A DNA stretch of 40,799 nucleotides from CALBRZ01 sp964511065 (GTDB taxonomy: Bacteria > Planctomycetota > Planctomycetia > Pirellulales > S012-138): contig CAZEEG010000046.1 in NCBI GenBank assembly GCA_964511065.1, positions 1-40,799 on the forward strand. Reading direction: 5' to 3'. Shown here piece after piece: positions 8,964 through 17,913 of the stretch. The first letter of the stretch is position 1; every line of letters starts with the position of its first letter. Made by a program: the position numbers and the translations under genes. The notes under the pieces are model-generated. The model was not told where the DNA came from. It searched no databases and saw only the letters and a list, made by a program, of their open reading frames with translations.

Positions 8964-9206
8964 CTAAAGTTCTCCCATGGTGGACAGGTCGGGAGGGTCC
9001 TGCCATTCATGCCAGATGCGCCAGAAGTCGGGCAACTCGTCGCCGTAAACCGCTTGGGCGAGGCGGTATGCTTCGCGCATCGGCATGCCTTCCATCTCAT
9101 CCGGCGAACGGCCGCAGCACTGGGCCAACTCCGTCATCGCGGCCAGCAGCGGGCGACTTGCCCGGCCGGCAGAGTATCGGTCGTCGTCGGATGTGGCGCC
9201 GGACAT
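8964..9206 (-). CDS. Small hypothetical protein
   Basis: An 80-residue acidic frame starting MSGATSDDDRYSAGRASRPL and ending DPPDLSTMGEL. It is rich in aromatic and acidic residues in its second half (AQAVYGDELPDFWRIWHEWQ) and reads like a real soluble protein, with a predicted helix around LLAAMTELAQCC. It lies 105 bp downstream of dxs on the same strand, so it could be co-transcribed. There is no signal peptide and no family I recognise. No obvious ribosome binding site precedes the ATG. Confidence 0.5.
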   Translation of the reverse strand: MSGATSDDDRYSAGRASRPLLAAMTELAQCCGRSPDEMEGMPMREAYRLAQAVYGDELPDFWRIWHEWQDPPDLSTMGEL

Positions 9207-9311
9207 GCTTACCCGTTCATTTCACATTCGTACATGCAATAGACTGGCGCCGCTCGCTAACCGGGCAATGCCGAGATGGCGGCCCACGGCGGGATGGCCA
9301 GTCGCCCGCCT

Positions 9312-11228
9312 TTAGCTCACGCGGCGGGGGACCGAGAGCGACACGGAGTCTTGCGAGGCTGCCCGGCGACAAGCCGCAACGATGCCAGCGGTGTCCAAGC
9401 CCAGATCGGCCAGCAACTCGTGCCGTTCGCCATGTTCAATATAGTGGTCGGGGATTCCCAACCGGCGGACGTGGCTGGCATCCACTGCCGCATCGGCCGC
9501 TGCTTCCAGCACCGCGCTGCCAAAGCCGCCGGTGAGGCAACCTTCTTCCACGGTGAGCACAAAGGGGCTATCGGCAATGGCGGCCAGCATCGTTTCCCTA
9601 TCGAGCGGTTTGACGAACCGCGCGTTGACCACGCCCACGTCGATGCCTTCGGCCGCCAGGGTATCGGCCGCGGCCATGGCGTCGGAGAGCAGCGTGCCAC
9701 ATACCAGCAGCGTGCCATCGCGGCCGGTACGAATCACCTCGGCCCGGCCCAACTCCACCGCTGTGGGGCGGCGTTCGACCTTGGTGGCCTTGTCCTTGGG
9801 GTACCGGATCGAGACCGGCGCATCGACGGCCAGGGCAAAATCGACCATCAGCTTCAAGTCCAACTCGTCGCCCGGCGCCATCACCACCATGTTGGGGAAG
9901 ATGCGCATGTACGCCAGGTCGAACACGCCGTGATGCGTGGGGCCGTCGGGACCGGTCAAACCGGCTCGATCGAGCATGAACGTGACCGGCAGGTTCTGGA
10001 GCGACACTTCCTGGAAAATCTGGTCATAACTTCGCTGCAGGAAGGTGCTGTAAATATCGACAATGGGCCGCAGACCCGCCTTCGCCTGGCCGGCCGCGAA
10101 CGCCACGGCGTGCGACTCGCAGATGCCCGTATCGAAGAATCGCTCGGGGAACTGGTCGCGAATCCGTTCCAGCTTATTGCCCTGGCACATGGCCGCGGTG
10201 AGCGTGGTGACGCGCGGATTGCGGCGCATGTTGTCGAAGATGGCATCGCTGGCCGCGTGCGTGTAACTGCGCGACGAACTCTTCTGAATGCTGATCACGC
10301 ACTCGCGTTCGCGGCGGAACGGTGCGGGCGTGTGGAAAAATACCGGGTCCTCTTCGGCCGGCTTGAAGCCTTGTCCCTTGCGGGTGATGACGTGCAGCAG
10401 CACGGGCCGGTCGGTCTTCTTCACCATCTTGAGGTAGCGGCGCAACTCGGCGATGTTGTGCCCATCGACCGGTCCGACATAGCGGAAGCCCAGTTCTTCA
10501 AACAGGATGCCGCCCTGCAAGCCGCTCTTGACGCCTTCCTTGATCTGCCAGAGCAGTTTTTCGGCCGAGTCACCCACCAGCGGCAGGCCCTTGAGCAGGC
10601 GCGAAACCTCGCTCTTGAGCCCCATGTACACCGGGTTATTGCGCAGCCGATCGAGATAGTTGGCCAATCCACCCACGCGCGGGCAGATGGACATCTCGTT
10701 GTCGTTCAGAATGACAATCAGCCGCTTCTGCCGCATGCCGCCGGCGTTGTTCAGGGCCTCAAAGACAATGCCCGAGGGCAGCGCTCCGTCGCCAATCACG
10801 GCCACGGCGTAGCGGTCGGATTCACCCAGCAGGTCGTCGCCAGACTTCAGCCCCATGACCGTGGAGACGCTGCAGCCTGCGTGGCCGGTCATGAACAAGT
10901 CGTAAGGGCTTTCGTGGGGATTGGGATATCCCATCAGGCCGCCCTTGGTGCGGATCGTCGAGAACTGCGGATACCGGCCGGTGACCAGCTTGTGCGGGTA
11001 GATTTGGTGGCCGGTGTCCCAGATCAGGCGATCGCGGCGGAAATCGAACGAGGTATGCAGGGCCAGGCACAGTTCGACCACACCCAGGTTGGATGCGAAA
11101 TGGGCACTGCGGGCGTTGACCAGATTGCACAACGCTTCGCGCATTTCGCGGGCAAGCTGCTCGAGTTCCGCCAGCGACAGGTTGCGCAATTCGGCGGGCG
11201 ATTCGATCCTGGAGAGCAATTCGTCCAT
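9312..11228 (-). CDS. dxs: 1-deoxy-D-xylulose-5-phosphate synthase
   Basis: A 638-residue thiamine-diphosphate enzyme that joins pyruvate and glyceraldehyde-3-phosphate to DXP, the first step of the MEP isoprenoid pathway. Family length is normal. Visible hallmarks are SNLGVVELCLALH near 47-59, the TPP/Mg motif GDGALPSG with LIVILNDNEMSI (about 146-181), the linker VLLHVITRKGQGFKPAEEDP, and DRAGLTGPDGPTHHGVFDL in the pyrimidine-binding domain. The C-terminal transketolase domain ends with LGIPDHYIEHGERHELLADLGLD. The ATG at 11228 overlaps the ispA stop codon by one base (TGATG), which indicates translational coupling; a GTG one codon upstream (11231) is an alternative. The product may also feed thiamine and pyridoxal synthesis. 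Confidence 0.96.
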   Translation of the reverse strand: MDELLSRIESPAELRNLSLAELEQLAREMREALCNLVNARSAHFASNLGVVELCLALHTSFDFRRDRLIWDTGHQIYPHKLVTGRYPQFSTIRTKGGLMGYPNPHESPYDLFMTGHAGCSVSTVMGLKSGDDLLGESDRYAVAVIGDGALPSGIVFEALNNAGGMRQKRLIVILNDNEMSICPRVGGLANYLDRLRNNPVYMGLKSEVSRLLKGLPLVGDSAEKLLWQIKEGVKSGLQGGILFEELGFRYVGPVDGHNIAELRRYLKMVKKTDRPVLLHVITRKGQGFKPAEEDPVFFHTPAPFRRERECVISIQKSSSRSYTHAASDAIFDNMRRNPRVTTLTAAMCQGNKLERIRDQFPERFFDTGICESHAVAFAAGQAKAGLRPIVDIYSTFLQRSYDQIFQEVSLQNLPVTFMLDRAGLTGPDGPTHHGVFDLAYMRIFPNMVVMAPGDELDLKLMVDFALAVDAPVSIRYPKDKATKVERRPTAVELGRAEVIRTGRDGTLLVCGTLLSDAMAAADTLAAEGIDVGVVNARFVKPLDRETMLAAIADSPFVLTVEEGCLTGGFGSAVLEAAADAAVDASHVRRLGIPDHYIEHGERHELLADLGLDTAGIVAACRRAASQDSVSLSVPRRVS

Positions 11229-12148
11229 CACCGATCTCTTTGAATTACGAATTGGGCCAGTGCTTCCAAGCCGTCCATTCGAGGAGCCGCCAGGGCCGCC
11301 GCGGCCAATGCGCGATCGACGTATTCCCTGGCTCTAGCGGTGCTTAGCTCCACGCCCAGCAGGCCCGGGTAGGTTAACTTCCCGCGGTCTGCATCCTTTC
11401 CGACGCGTTTTCCCATTGCGTCTTCGGTACCGAGCACGTCGAGCACGTCGTCCATCACCTGGAACGCCATGCCGAGGTTATAACCGTAGTTTTCCAGCGC
11501 ATCCAACCGGTCAACTTGAGCTCCGGCGCAAATTCCACCCAGCCGGGCAGAAACCGCGAACATGGCGGCGGTCTTGCGCGCGTGGATAGCCGCCAACTGC
11601 TCGACGGAACCCTGCTGGTGCTCGGCGGCCAAGTCGTCGGCTTGGCCCCCCACCAGCGCCTTGGGGCCGGCTGCGCAGCCAAGTGCCGCACAACAGGCTG
11701 CCGCCGCGGCCGCGGGGCGAATATCGCGGGCCAGGATTTCAAAGGCAAGCGCCTGCAAGGCATCGCCTGCCAAAATGGCCATGGCTTCGCCGAACTTTCG
11801 GTGACAGGTGGGCTGACCGCGGCGCAGGTCGTCGTCGTCCATGGCCGGCAGGTCGTCGTGGATGAGCGAGTAGGCGTGGATCATCTCCACGGCGCAGGCC
11901 GCGGGGATCGCATCCTCGGCATGCCCTCCGCAAGCCTCCGCGGCCAAGAGCACCAGCACCGGGCGAATCCGTTTGCCGGGAGCCAGCACGCTGTACCGCA
12001 TGGCGTCGCGAAGCCCCGGTGGGCAAAGGCGGCCCAGGTCGTCCGCCGTATCGGCGAACGTCAGGTAGCGGTCGAGCGCGGCATCGGTTTGACGAGCCGC
12101 CCCCGCCGCGTACTGCTTTAAGTCAAAGGAAGCTGATGCAAATGGCAT
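11228..12148 (-). CDS. ispA: Polyprenyl (farnesyl/geranylgeranyl) diphosphate synthase
   Basis: A 306-residue trans-prenyltransferase that condenses IPP with allylic diphosphates. The first aspartate-rich motif is DDLPAMDDDD (98-107), in the longer DDxxxxD form typical of bacterial FPP synthases, followed by LRRGQPTCHRKFGE. GKRIRP (58-63) binds IPP, and the second motif lies in FQVMDDVLDVLGTEDAMGKR, followed by DADRGKLTYPGLLG. The ATG at 12148 gives the normal length; the open frame continues to 12328 without family similarity. The gene overlaps dxs by one base, so the two form an operon providing C5 units and C15/C20 prenyl chains. xseB, often next to these genes in other bacteria, was not seen. 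Chain length (C15 or C20) cannot be decided by eye. Confidence 0.93.
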   Translation of the reverse strand: MPFASASFDLKQYAAGAARQTDAALDRYLTFADTADDLGRLCPPGLRDAMRYSVLAPGKRIRPVLVLLAAEACGGHAEDAIPAACAVEMIHAYSLIHDDLPAMDDDDLRRGQPTCHRKFGEAMAILAGDALQALAFEILARDIRPAAAAAACCAALGCAAGPKALVGGQADDLAAEHQQGSVEQLAAIHARKTAAMFAVSARLGGICAGAQVDRLDALENYGYNLGMAFQVMDDVLDVLGTEDAMGKRVGKDADRGKLTYPGLLGVELSTARAREYVDRALAAAALAAPRMDGLEALAQFVIQRDR

Positions 12149-12809
12149 AAGGCGACCGTGTGCCTGTGCTGATTGGGCAAAACCGCGGGGCTTCCTGCCG
12201 GCCCGCGACACCGGGTTCTCCCAACAGTGCTTTCCCACGACACAATGCCTCCCCGCCGCGGCTTCCTTCCCGACTAACAAACGCACTTCTGTGCCCAGGG
12301 GCGGGTTCGCCGTGCCGGACAGGCACAAACCGATTGTAAATCAAGGCTCCGAAAGATTCCACGAGCCCAAAGGCTTCGTCCCCCCCGGAGTTGCCGCGTG
12401 CCTCCCTGCGTGGACTGCGGCCGCAGGCGTGATGTTCGCACTGCCCTGTGTCGGTTCATTATCCCCTTGGCCCCATTCCAGGGAAATGGGCGCCTGTCCA
12501 GTTTTCGGCCTGCTGGCAGCCACGATCAGCGGCAAGGTGGGCAAGAATGATCGAATCCGTAGGGTTCGCATGCGCCACGGCCCGCCTCTTGGCCCAACGG
12601 TTGTGACTTTTGTCGAGAAAGGGCTGTTGTTGCCCCGCCATAACGCGGCGGTCGATCGCCTCCTCCATCGGCGGGGCGCCCGCGCCGGTCGGCAAAGTTC
12701 AATTCTTCGGCGCAACCGGCCGATTCGTACCTTGGGGGGCGCGGCCGGCGCATGGCGCTTGGGTGGTCCGCCCATCAACAGACCCGCGGCACATCCAAGG
12801 AGCACGGCC
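12149..12809. other. Gene-free divergent intergenic region
   Basis: About 660 bp between ispA (minus) and the LpoB-like gene (plus). The long plus frame that spans it is continuous with the LpoB-like gene, but its upstream part is Arg/Pro-rich and carries no signal peptide, so it is taken as non-coding. It should contain promoters for both directions; none is convincing. Confidence 0.5.
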
Positions 12810-13481
12810 ATGGATCGGCGACATTTCCTCCGAATCACCGGAGCCTTTTGCACCGCTGGCGTGGCCTTGACCGGGTGCCGGAGCAAGCAGCACGCCCAGG
12901 TACTGCGTGACGACCAGGCCGACCTGGTAGGCAACAAGGCCGCTGGGGCTGAAACCTTTGGGCCGCTGGTCGAGGAGGCCGTCGCCAAGCTGCTGGGGCG
13001 GCACCATGCGGGCTTGCAAACCGTGAGCGCGCCCGGCGAACCGATGGTGATCTGCTTCCTCGGCGTGGAAAACAAAAGCAGCGAAGAACTCGGCGACTTC
13101 CGCGAGCAGCTTTACCAGTTGATCGACACCAAGATCGAACAGTCGCACCTCTACCGCCCGGTAAGCCGCCGCTATGTCGATGCGGCCCTCCGCGAAACCC
13201 GGATGCGGCCTGACCAGCTTTTCGTGCCCGAGAACATGGGCCTGTTCATGGCGACGCTGGGGCGGTACGGGCAGCCGATCAATTGCCTGTTGTATGCCAC
13301 GATCACCTCGGGCACGACACACGAGGACAACGCATACCAGCGCGACTACCTGCTCACGCTCGAGATGGTGAACGTCCACACGGGCGACTACGACAAGGAA
13401 TCGGCCAAGATTCGCAAGGGCTATGAGCGCAGTCGCCTGCCCGGCCCGCTGGCCAAGAGCGGCCCGTTCAGTTGGTGGTAA
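12810..13481 (+). CDS. LpoB-like (penicillin-binding protein activator) lipoprotein
   Basis: A 223-residue lipoprotein. The ATG at 12810 follows a good ribosome binding site (AAGGAG, 7 nt upstream) and gives MDRRHFLRITG, a twin-arginine motif, then the lipobox ALTGC. The mature part resembles the LpoB family: a strand VICFLGVENKSSEELGD (about 78-94), helix EQLYQLIDTKIEQ, then RRYVDAALRETRM, a strand NCLLYATITSGT, and LLTLEMVNVHTGDYDKESAKIRKGY, close to the usual LVDxxTGxxxWxxxxxIRK ending. In enterobacteria LpoB is an outer-membrane lipoprotein that activates PBP1b. No PBP gene is nearby, so the partner here is unknown. The neighbouring COG3014-like gene supports the family call, as the two are often adjacent in gammaproteobacteria. 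Confidence 0.75.
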   Translation: MDRRHFLRITGAFCTAGVALTGCRSKQHAQVLRDDQADLVGNKAAGAETFGPLVEEAVAKLLGRHHAGLQTVSAPGEPMVICFLGVENKSSEELGDFREQLYQLIDTKIEQSHLYRPVSRRYVDAALRETRMRPDQLFVPENMGLFMATLGRYGQPINCLLYATITSGTTHEDNAYQRDYLLTLEMVNVHTGDYDKESAKIRKGYERSRLPGPLAKSGPFSWW

Positions 13482-13549
13482 GAGGCACCAGCGGTGAGGC
13501 GTGTATGGTGGTCTGCGAGTATGCCGTGAGCCGTCGTGAGACTTAAGTC

Positions 13550-14905
13550 ATGAGCCGTGTGTCTGTGCGCGGCCTGTGTTGGCTGTTGCCACTGCTGATT
13601 GCCGGTTGTGCGACGCACGCCGACCGCATTCGCGATGCGCGAACCGCCTTCTTTCGCGGCGATCTAGCGCAGGCCTCGCTGCTGATTGAGGAGGAGATCG
13701 AACGCCAGAAATCCGATCTGGACGTGCTCCGATTGGAACAAGCTATGGTCCGCCTGGCCGAGGGTCGCGCCGACCAGGCCGAGCAACTGCTGCGCAGCGT
13801 GCGCGATCGCTTCGACCATCTCGAACAACAGGACGTGGGTGAGCAGGCCCTGGCCATGCTGACCGACGACCAGAGCCTGGCCTATGCGGGCGAAGATTAC
13901 GAGAAGGTGCTGATTCGCGCGATGCTGGCCATGGCCAACCTGCTGCAAGACGGCGAAGACGCACTGGCCTATGCCCTGCAGATTCAGCAGAAACAGCAGC
14001 AGATTATCGCGCAGGGGCCGGTTATCGAGGGCGAGAATCCCAAGTCGGCCTACAAGCAGGTTGCCCTAGGGCCGTACTTGCACGGTGTGCTGGCCGAGCA
14101 GACGCACCGGGACTACGACCTGGCCGCCCGAAACTACTTCCAAGTGGCTTCGTGGCAACCAGAATTCGCGGCGGCCCAGGCCGACGTGGAGCGGGCGAGG
14201 TTTGGGCGCCATTCCGCCCCGGGCCACGGCGTGCTGTACGTGTTTGCGCTGGTTGGCCGCGGGCCGTACAAAGAAGAAAAAGTGGAAATTGCCAGCACCG
14301 TTTCGTTGATCCTGGCCGAGCATATCCTGCGGGCCTCAGGCACGCGCAAGATGCCGCCTTCGATCGCTCCCGTGAAGGTGCCAGCACTGGTCGTGCCGCC
14401 ATCCTCGGTGCAGAGCGTGCAAGTGGCCGTCGGCGGTCAGGTGCGAGGGCGTACCGAAACCGTCACCGATGTGGCCCGGATGGCGGTCGAGCAATACGAG
14501 GCGATTTACCCGACCATCGTGGCTCGGGCCATCGCCCGCCGCATTCTCAAGAAGGCGGCGGTCTACACGGCGAAAGAGGCGATCGACAATCCCTTGGCAG
14601 GGCTGGCCCTGGACCTGGGCAATATCGTCTGGGACGCCACCGAATCGGCCGACACACGCTGCTGGGCCCTGCTGCCGGCCAAGATTCAAGTACTGCGTTT
14701 GGAACTGCCGGCGGGCATCCATCGCGTGACCCTGCGAACCGACCACGGCGGAGTGACTTCGGGCAGCGCAGAGACGGTCGAGGTCGAAATCGTCGACGGT
14801 GCCAATACTTACGTACTGGCCAATGCCCCCCATGAGCGGTTCGTGGGACAATTGGTCACCAATCGGCCGATGCCGAAAACCAAGATTTCCACATCGGCCC
14901 CGTAG
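13550..14905 (+). CDS. COG3014-like lipoprotein, function unknown
   Basis: A 451-residue protein with a signal peptide and lipobox (MSRVSVRGLCWLLPLLIAGC, Cys20). Residues 21-215 are helical and TPR-like (ARTAFFRGDLAQASLLIEEE, LEQAMVRLAEGRADQAEQLL, FQVASWQPEFAAAQADVERA). From about 225 a beta-rich segment follows (GHGVLYVFALVGRGPYKEEK), then LPAKIQVLRLELPAGIHRVTL near 383-403. This arrangement, especially the YVFxLxGRGPxKxE stretch, fits the uncharacterised COG3014 family. It starts 68 bp after the LpoB-like gene, probably in the same transcript, which suggests a shared role at the cell envelope. No catalytic motif is visible. The start is fixed by the signal peptide; the ribosome binding site is weak. 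Confidence 0.7.
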   Translation: MSRVSVRGLCWLLPLLIAGCATHADRIRDARTAFFRGDLAQASLLIEEEIERQKSDLDVLRLEQAMVRLAEGRADQAEQLLRSVRDRFDHLEQQDVGEQALAMLTDDQSLAYAGEDYEKVLIRAMLAMANLLQDGEDALAYALQIQQKQQQIIAQGPVIEGENPKSAYKQVALGPYLHGVLAEQTHRDYDLAARNYFQVASWQPEFAAAQADVERARFGRHSAPGHGVLYVFALVGRGPYKEEKVEIASTVSLILAEHILRASGTRKMPPSIAPVKVPALVVPPSSVQSVQVAVGGQVRGRTETVTDVARMAVEQYEAIYPTIVARAIARRILKKAAVYTAKEAIDNPLAGLALDLGNIVWDATESADTRCWALLPAKIQVLRLELPAGIHRVTLRTDHGGVTSGSAETVEVEIVDGANTYVLANAPHERFVGQLVTNRPMPKTKISTSAP

Positions 14906-15379
14906 TTGGCAACCCTCACTCGGGAGAGGTACTACCCACCCGCCCTCTGGTCGGCTAGGATAACTGGGGAAGTTACGGCAACATTGTCCAGTGAATGGCG
15001 TGTGGCCGACCACAGCGGCGCGACAGCCGCGCAACCCCCGTTGGAGTGGCACGAAAGCTGCCAAGGGGATTTACGGGTCGGTATGTACTCCCTGTACCGC
15101 ATAGGACCTTCGTTTCTTCGTAGAAATTGCATTTCACCTAAAGTAACTTAAGCTCTGCCACGATTGGCGGGCGAAGAAAGCAAAGTGGGGGGTAACGACC
15201 GCTTGGTGAATGTCCATTCCCGGGTTGGTGGTCCAGCCCCCCGGTGCAAGCCCCACCCATGGCGGGTGGGGGTGCCAGGCCAAGGTGCCCGGCTTCGGAA
15301 TGTCTGATCGGCCGGGCAGTGCAGCGTAGCCGCCCGCCGCATCCGCGGATCTGATTGCCTAAAGCCAAACGCTCCGATC
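14906..15379. other. Gene-free stretch
   Basis: About 470 bp without a credible gene. A short inverted repeat with CCACCC and GGGTGG arms lies near 15245-15265, without a T tract. No promoter for the desaturase could be chosen. Confidence 0.45.
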
Positions 15380-16543
15380 ATGAGTATTGCCCACTCGACT
15401 GAGCGCGTTGCTTCTTCCGCCTCTGGTTCCGGTTCGAAAGTTCATCGGGTAACGCCCGAGTTTTCGATTGCGGACACCCGTCGTATCGTCAACGACCTGT
15501 TCCAGGCCCGGCCGGCGGTGTACTGGACGGACTTTCTGGTTTCGATGGGCATTGGCGCAGCTTGTTTCACGGTACTGTTGCGGGGACAACTCGCCGGGCG
15601 TGTAGCAAGCTGGCTCCAAATCGAGTCGGCCGCCTTTGAATACTCGTTCTACGCAGGCCTGTTCGTGATTATGTGCCTGGCGTTCTACCGGGCGACCCTC
15701 TTCACACACGAACTGGTCCACCTCCGGGAGAACGCAGTGCCCGGTTTCCGAAGGGCGTGGAACCTGCTGTGCGGCGTGCCGTTCTTGATGCCATCGTTCC
15801 TGTACCAGACCCATGTCCACCACCACATGCGGAAGCACTACGCCACCAAGGAGGATGGCGAGTACTTGGCGTTAAGTTCGTCGGTCTGGGCCATCCTCGG
15901 CTACCTGGCTCAAAGCTTTGTCATCCCGATTGTGGCCGTGGTGCGGTTCTTGATCCTGACACCGGCCAAGTGGCTTCACCCTTCGATCGCCCGGTGGGTC
16001 AATGCCCGAGCGTCGTCGATGGTGGTCGATCCGGCGTATGTCCGGCCGCTTCCGACCGACAAGGAAATGCGACTGTGGCAGCGGCAAGAATTCACCTGCT
16101 TTGCCTATTGCCTGACCATGACGGTGCTGCTGACCACGGGTGTCCTGCCGATCAAATGGTTGTTCCTGGGTTACTCCACGGCGGTGTCGATCATTACGCT
16201 CAATGCCATTCGCACACTGGGCGCCCACCGTTACCAGTTCGACCGCCAGCACGAAGTGACGTTCGTCGAGCAATTGCTCGATAGCGTGAACTACCCGCGG
16301 TGGCCGCTGCTCTCTGAGCTATGGGCCCCCGTGGGGCTGCGGTACCACGCCCTGCATCACCTGTTTCCGTCGATGCCGTACCACTCCCTGCCCGAGGCTC
16401 ATCGCCGGTTGATGACGCAATTGCCGGCCGATTCGCCATATCGGCGGACGGAATCGCCGGGCCTGTGCGCTTCGCTTCGCCAACTTTGGCGAAATGCCCG
16501 AAGCTCAACATCGCAGAACCGCACTGCCGGCGTTCGGCCATAA
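15380..16543 (+). CDS. Membrane fatty acid desaturase family protein
   Basis: A 387-residue integral membrane di-iron enzyme. The three histidine boxes are present: HELVH (110-114), HVHHH (145-149, in TTHVHHH-like context QTHVHHHMRKHY) and YHALHHLFPSMPYH near residue 320. Hydrophobic segments lie near 52-68, 90-105, 170-195 and 230-260, fitting the usual four-helix topology. The family introduces double bonds into acyl chains using O2 and electrons from a ferredoxin or cytochrome; hydroxylases and carotenoid enzymes of the same fold cannot be excluded. The N-terminal 25 residues are Ser-rich and probably disordered. It stands alone, separated by over 450 bp on both sides. A 2Fe-2S ferredoxin is encoded elsewhere in the window (29032-29388), but no link is shown. 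Confidence 0.88.
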   Translation: MSIAHSTERVASSASGSGSKVHRVTPEFSIADTRRIVNDLFQARPAVYWTDFLVSMGIGAACFTVLLRGQLAGRVASWLQIESAAFEYSFYAGLFVIMCLAFYRATLFTHELVHLRENAVPGFRRAWNLLCGVPFLMPSFLYQTHVHHHMRKHYATKEDGEYLALSSSVWAILGYLAQSFVIPIVAVVRFLILTPAKWLHPSIARWVNARASSMVVDPAYVRPLPTDKEMRLWQRQEFTCFAYCLTMTVLLTTGVLPIKWLFLGYSTAVSIITLNAIRTLGAHRYQFDRQHEVTFVEQLLDSVNYPRWPLLSELWAPVGLRYHALHHLFPSMPYHSLPEAHRRLMTQLPADSPYRRTESPGLCASLRQLWRNARSSTSQNRTAGVRP

Positions 16544-17046
16544 CGGGCCGCACCTCCCGCCCAAACGCTCGGCATGCTGCCATGCCAGCCAGCCAAGCGT
16601 ACTCTCAAAATCTTTGGATGCAGTGAGACGCTGTGGGCGCCAGGGGTTGGTTGGCGGCCATCACGGGGCAAATTTCCGCGCGAACTTTTCGCCCCCAGGA
16701 TTCTCTAATGGGTATGGCCGCCGTAACGCGGGCCGTTGCCCTACGCTTATGTAAGCCGTGATCTGCCGCGTTGGCCGTTGTTCAGCGCAGTCACCCGGCC
16801 CTACCGGACCTGATGTCGTGACGGCATTGCTGGCCGGATTGCCCTTCCCCAATTCGGGATAATTGGCAATTTTGGCTTAACCCGATCGGGCGGACGGTAC
16901 GAAGATGAATTGGAGACGCCTTCCATTCTGCCATTGCAGTTGCTGATGGCAGCGGGCGGCATCCTCACCGTGCGTCGCAACCAGCAGGATCGTCCCCGCA
17001 TGCCATCCTGTCGCCTACCGCAACTGATTGAAGAAGTTTGAACGCG
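16544..17046. other. Gene-free stretch
   Basis: About 500 bp. Open frames on both strands are Arg/Ser-rich overlaps without domain features. Nothing else recognised. Confidence 0.45.
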
Positions 17047-17295
17047 ATGTCTACCTGTATTTCCGATCCGCACGCCGTCCATCCGCCTCAACCTCGCTTT
17101 CTCCGGGCGGCCAGCTCCGTGGGCGGTCAGCCACGGCATGTTCGCTTGCAGCGTCGGCATGAACTTTCGGGCGAGTGGGAATTGATTGCCGTGTATCGGC
17201 GGCCTGAGGATGCCACGGCCCGCGCCGCTGAGATGGCCTCGCAAGGCGAGGAGGTCCGAGTGGTGTCGTTCCTGTGCTGTCCCAGCGCTCCCTGA
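17047..17295 (+). CDS. Small hypothetical protein
   Basis: An 82-residue frame, MSTCISDPHAVHPPQPRFL at the start. The C-terminal half, SGEWELIAVYRRPEDATARA followed by AEMASQGEEVRVVSF, reads like a compact alpha/beta fold (strand, helix, strand). It has no signal peptide or membrane segment. The ATG at 17047 is chosen over a TTG at 17038; a purine-rich GAAGAAG lies about 12 nt upstream. No family is recognised and no neighbour gives a clue: the flanking spacers are about 500 and 600 bp. Confidence 0.5.
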   Translation: MSTCISDPHAVHPPQPRFLRAASSVGGQPRHVRLQRRHELSGEWELIAVYRRPEDATARAAEMASQGEEVRVVSFLCCPSAP

Positions 17296-17872
17296 ACCTG
17301 CCTCTGGCCCTGGCCAACTCTTTTCATTCGGACCGTTGGGCTTGGTCCGGAGTGATGAGTCCGGATTCGTGGGTCCGGTGCGCTGCCGTTGTGCCAGCGC
17401 CCGCGTTTCCGTAGCCGCTGTTCTATGGGGTGCGCATCCCTTCGGCCAGCGTGCGGTGACTTCCCTCCGTGGGGCTCAAGGGAGGCATTTGGCTCCCGAA
17501 CACCACAACCCACCCAAGCCACCCACTTACGCCAAAAGCCCTATTTGCATCAGAACAGCAACTTCAAACCTCGCTGGTGGGGCGTTGTGGGGATCGAGCG
17601 GCCGCAAATGGCCCTTCTGCGCCGCGATGCATGCAGTCTTATCCTAAGCGCCATAGTTAAAAGGTGTTACGGCGCTTCTAACGTCCCCATGGTGTGCTCC
17701 GCTGGCTGCCGCCGACGTGTCTGCTGCCGGTCTTTCGCAAAAATTTAACGACTTTTGCGGCGGCAGCGCGTTTCCCAAGTTCCTTTGGCGTAACAGGCTA
17801 TGACGGTTGTAACCGTCGCAACAGCTCACCAGCCCGAAGCGGTAGTTGACGTCACCGCAGAACGAACTAGAT
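17296..17872. other. Gene-free region upstream of mraZ
   Basis: About 580 bp. It contains several short inverted repeats (for example GCGCTG/CAGCGC near 17380-17400) but no gene. Its right end carries a 7-2-7 palindrome and the proposed mraZ promoter. Confidence 0.45.
17802..17817. promoter_or_regulatory. 7-2-7 palindrome, possible regulator site upstream of mraZ
   Basis: GACGGTT GT AACCGTC is a perfect inverted repeat, 96 bp before the mraZ ATG and about 30 bp upstream of the proposed -35 box. The symmetry suits a dimeric DNA-binding protein. No T tract follows, so it is not a terminator. Confidence 0.35.
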
Positions 17873-17873
17873 T
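17846..17873 (+). promoter_or_regulatory. Proposed mraZ promoter
   Basis: TTGACG (17846-17851, 5 of 6 matches to the -35 consensus), a 16-nt spacer and TAGATT (17868-17873, 4 of 6). Transcription would begin near 17880, inside the TGGG box array, so MraZ bound there would block its own promoter. Confidence 0.5.
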
Positions 17874-17907
17874 TGGGCTTCAGTGGGAGTGAGTGGGGAC
17901 GAGTGGG
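17873..17907 (+). promoter_or_regulatory. MraZ operator: four TGGG boxes at 10-bp spacing
   Basis: TTGGG (17873-17877), then GTGGG at 17883-17887, 17893-17897 and 17903-17907, each exactly 10 bp from the last. MraZ is known to bind direct repeats of TGGGN separated by 5 nt in its own promoter region. The last box ends 6 nt before the ATG at 17914, in the place of a Shine-Dalgarno sequence, so binding could influence transcription start and DNA near the ribosome site alike. Confidence 0.85.
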
Positions 17908-17913
17908 AATCGA

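Noticed and set aside
9276..11243. 655-codon plus-strand frame opposite dxs
   Set aside because: Its Gln/His/Arg-rich product is the antisense image of dxs, which carries all family motifs.
12291..12809. N-terminal extension of the LpoB-like frame
   Set aside because: Arg/Pro-rich sequence with no similarity; the internal ATG at 12810 has an AAGGAG site and starts a Tat/lipoprotein signal.
14022..15064. Long minus-strand frames opposite the COG3014-like gene
   Set aside because: They are antisense shadows of a gene with a clear signal peptide and family-like sequence.
17340..17375. TGATGAGTCCGG resembling part of a hammerhead ribozyme core (CUGAUGA)
   Set aside because: The core has G instead of C before UGAUGA, no GAAA box follows at the right distance, and no closing stem pairs properly.
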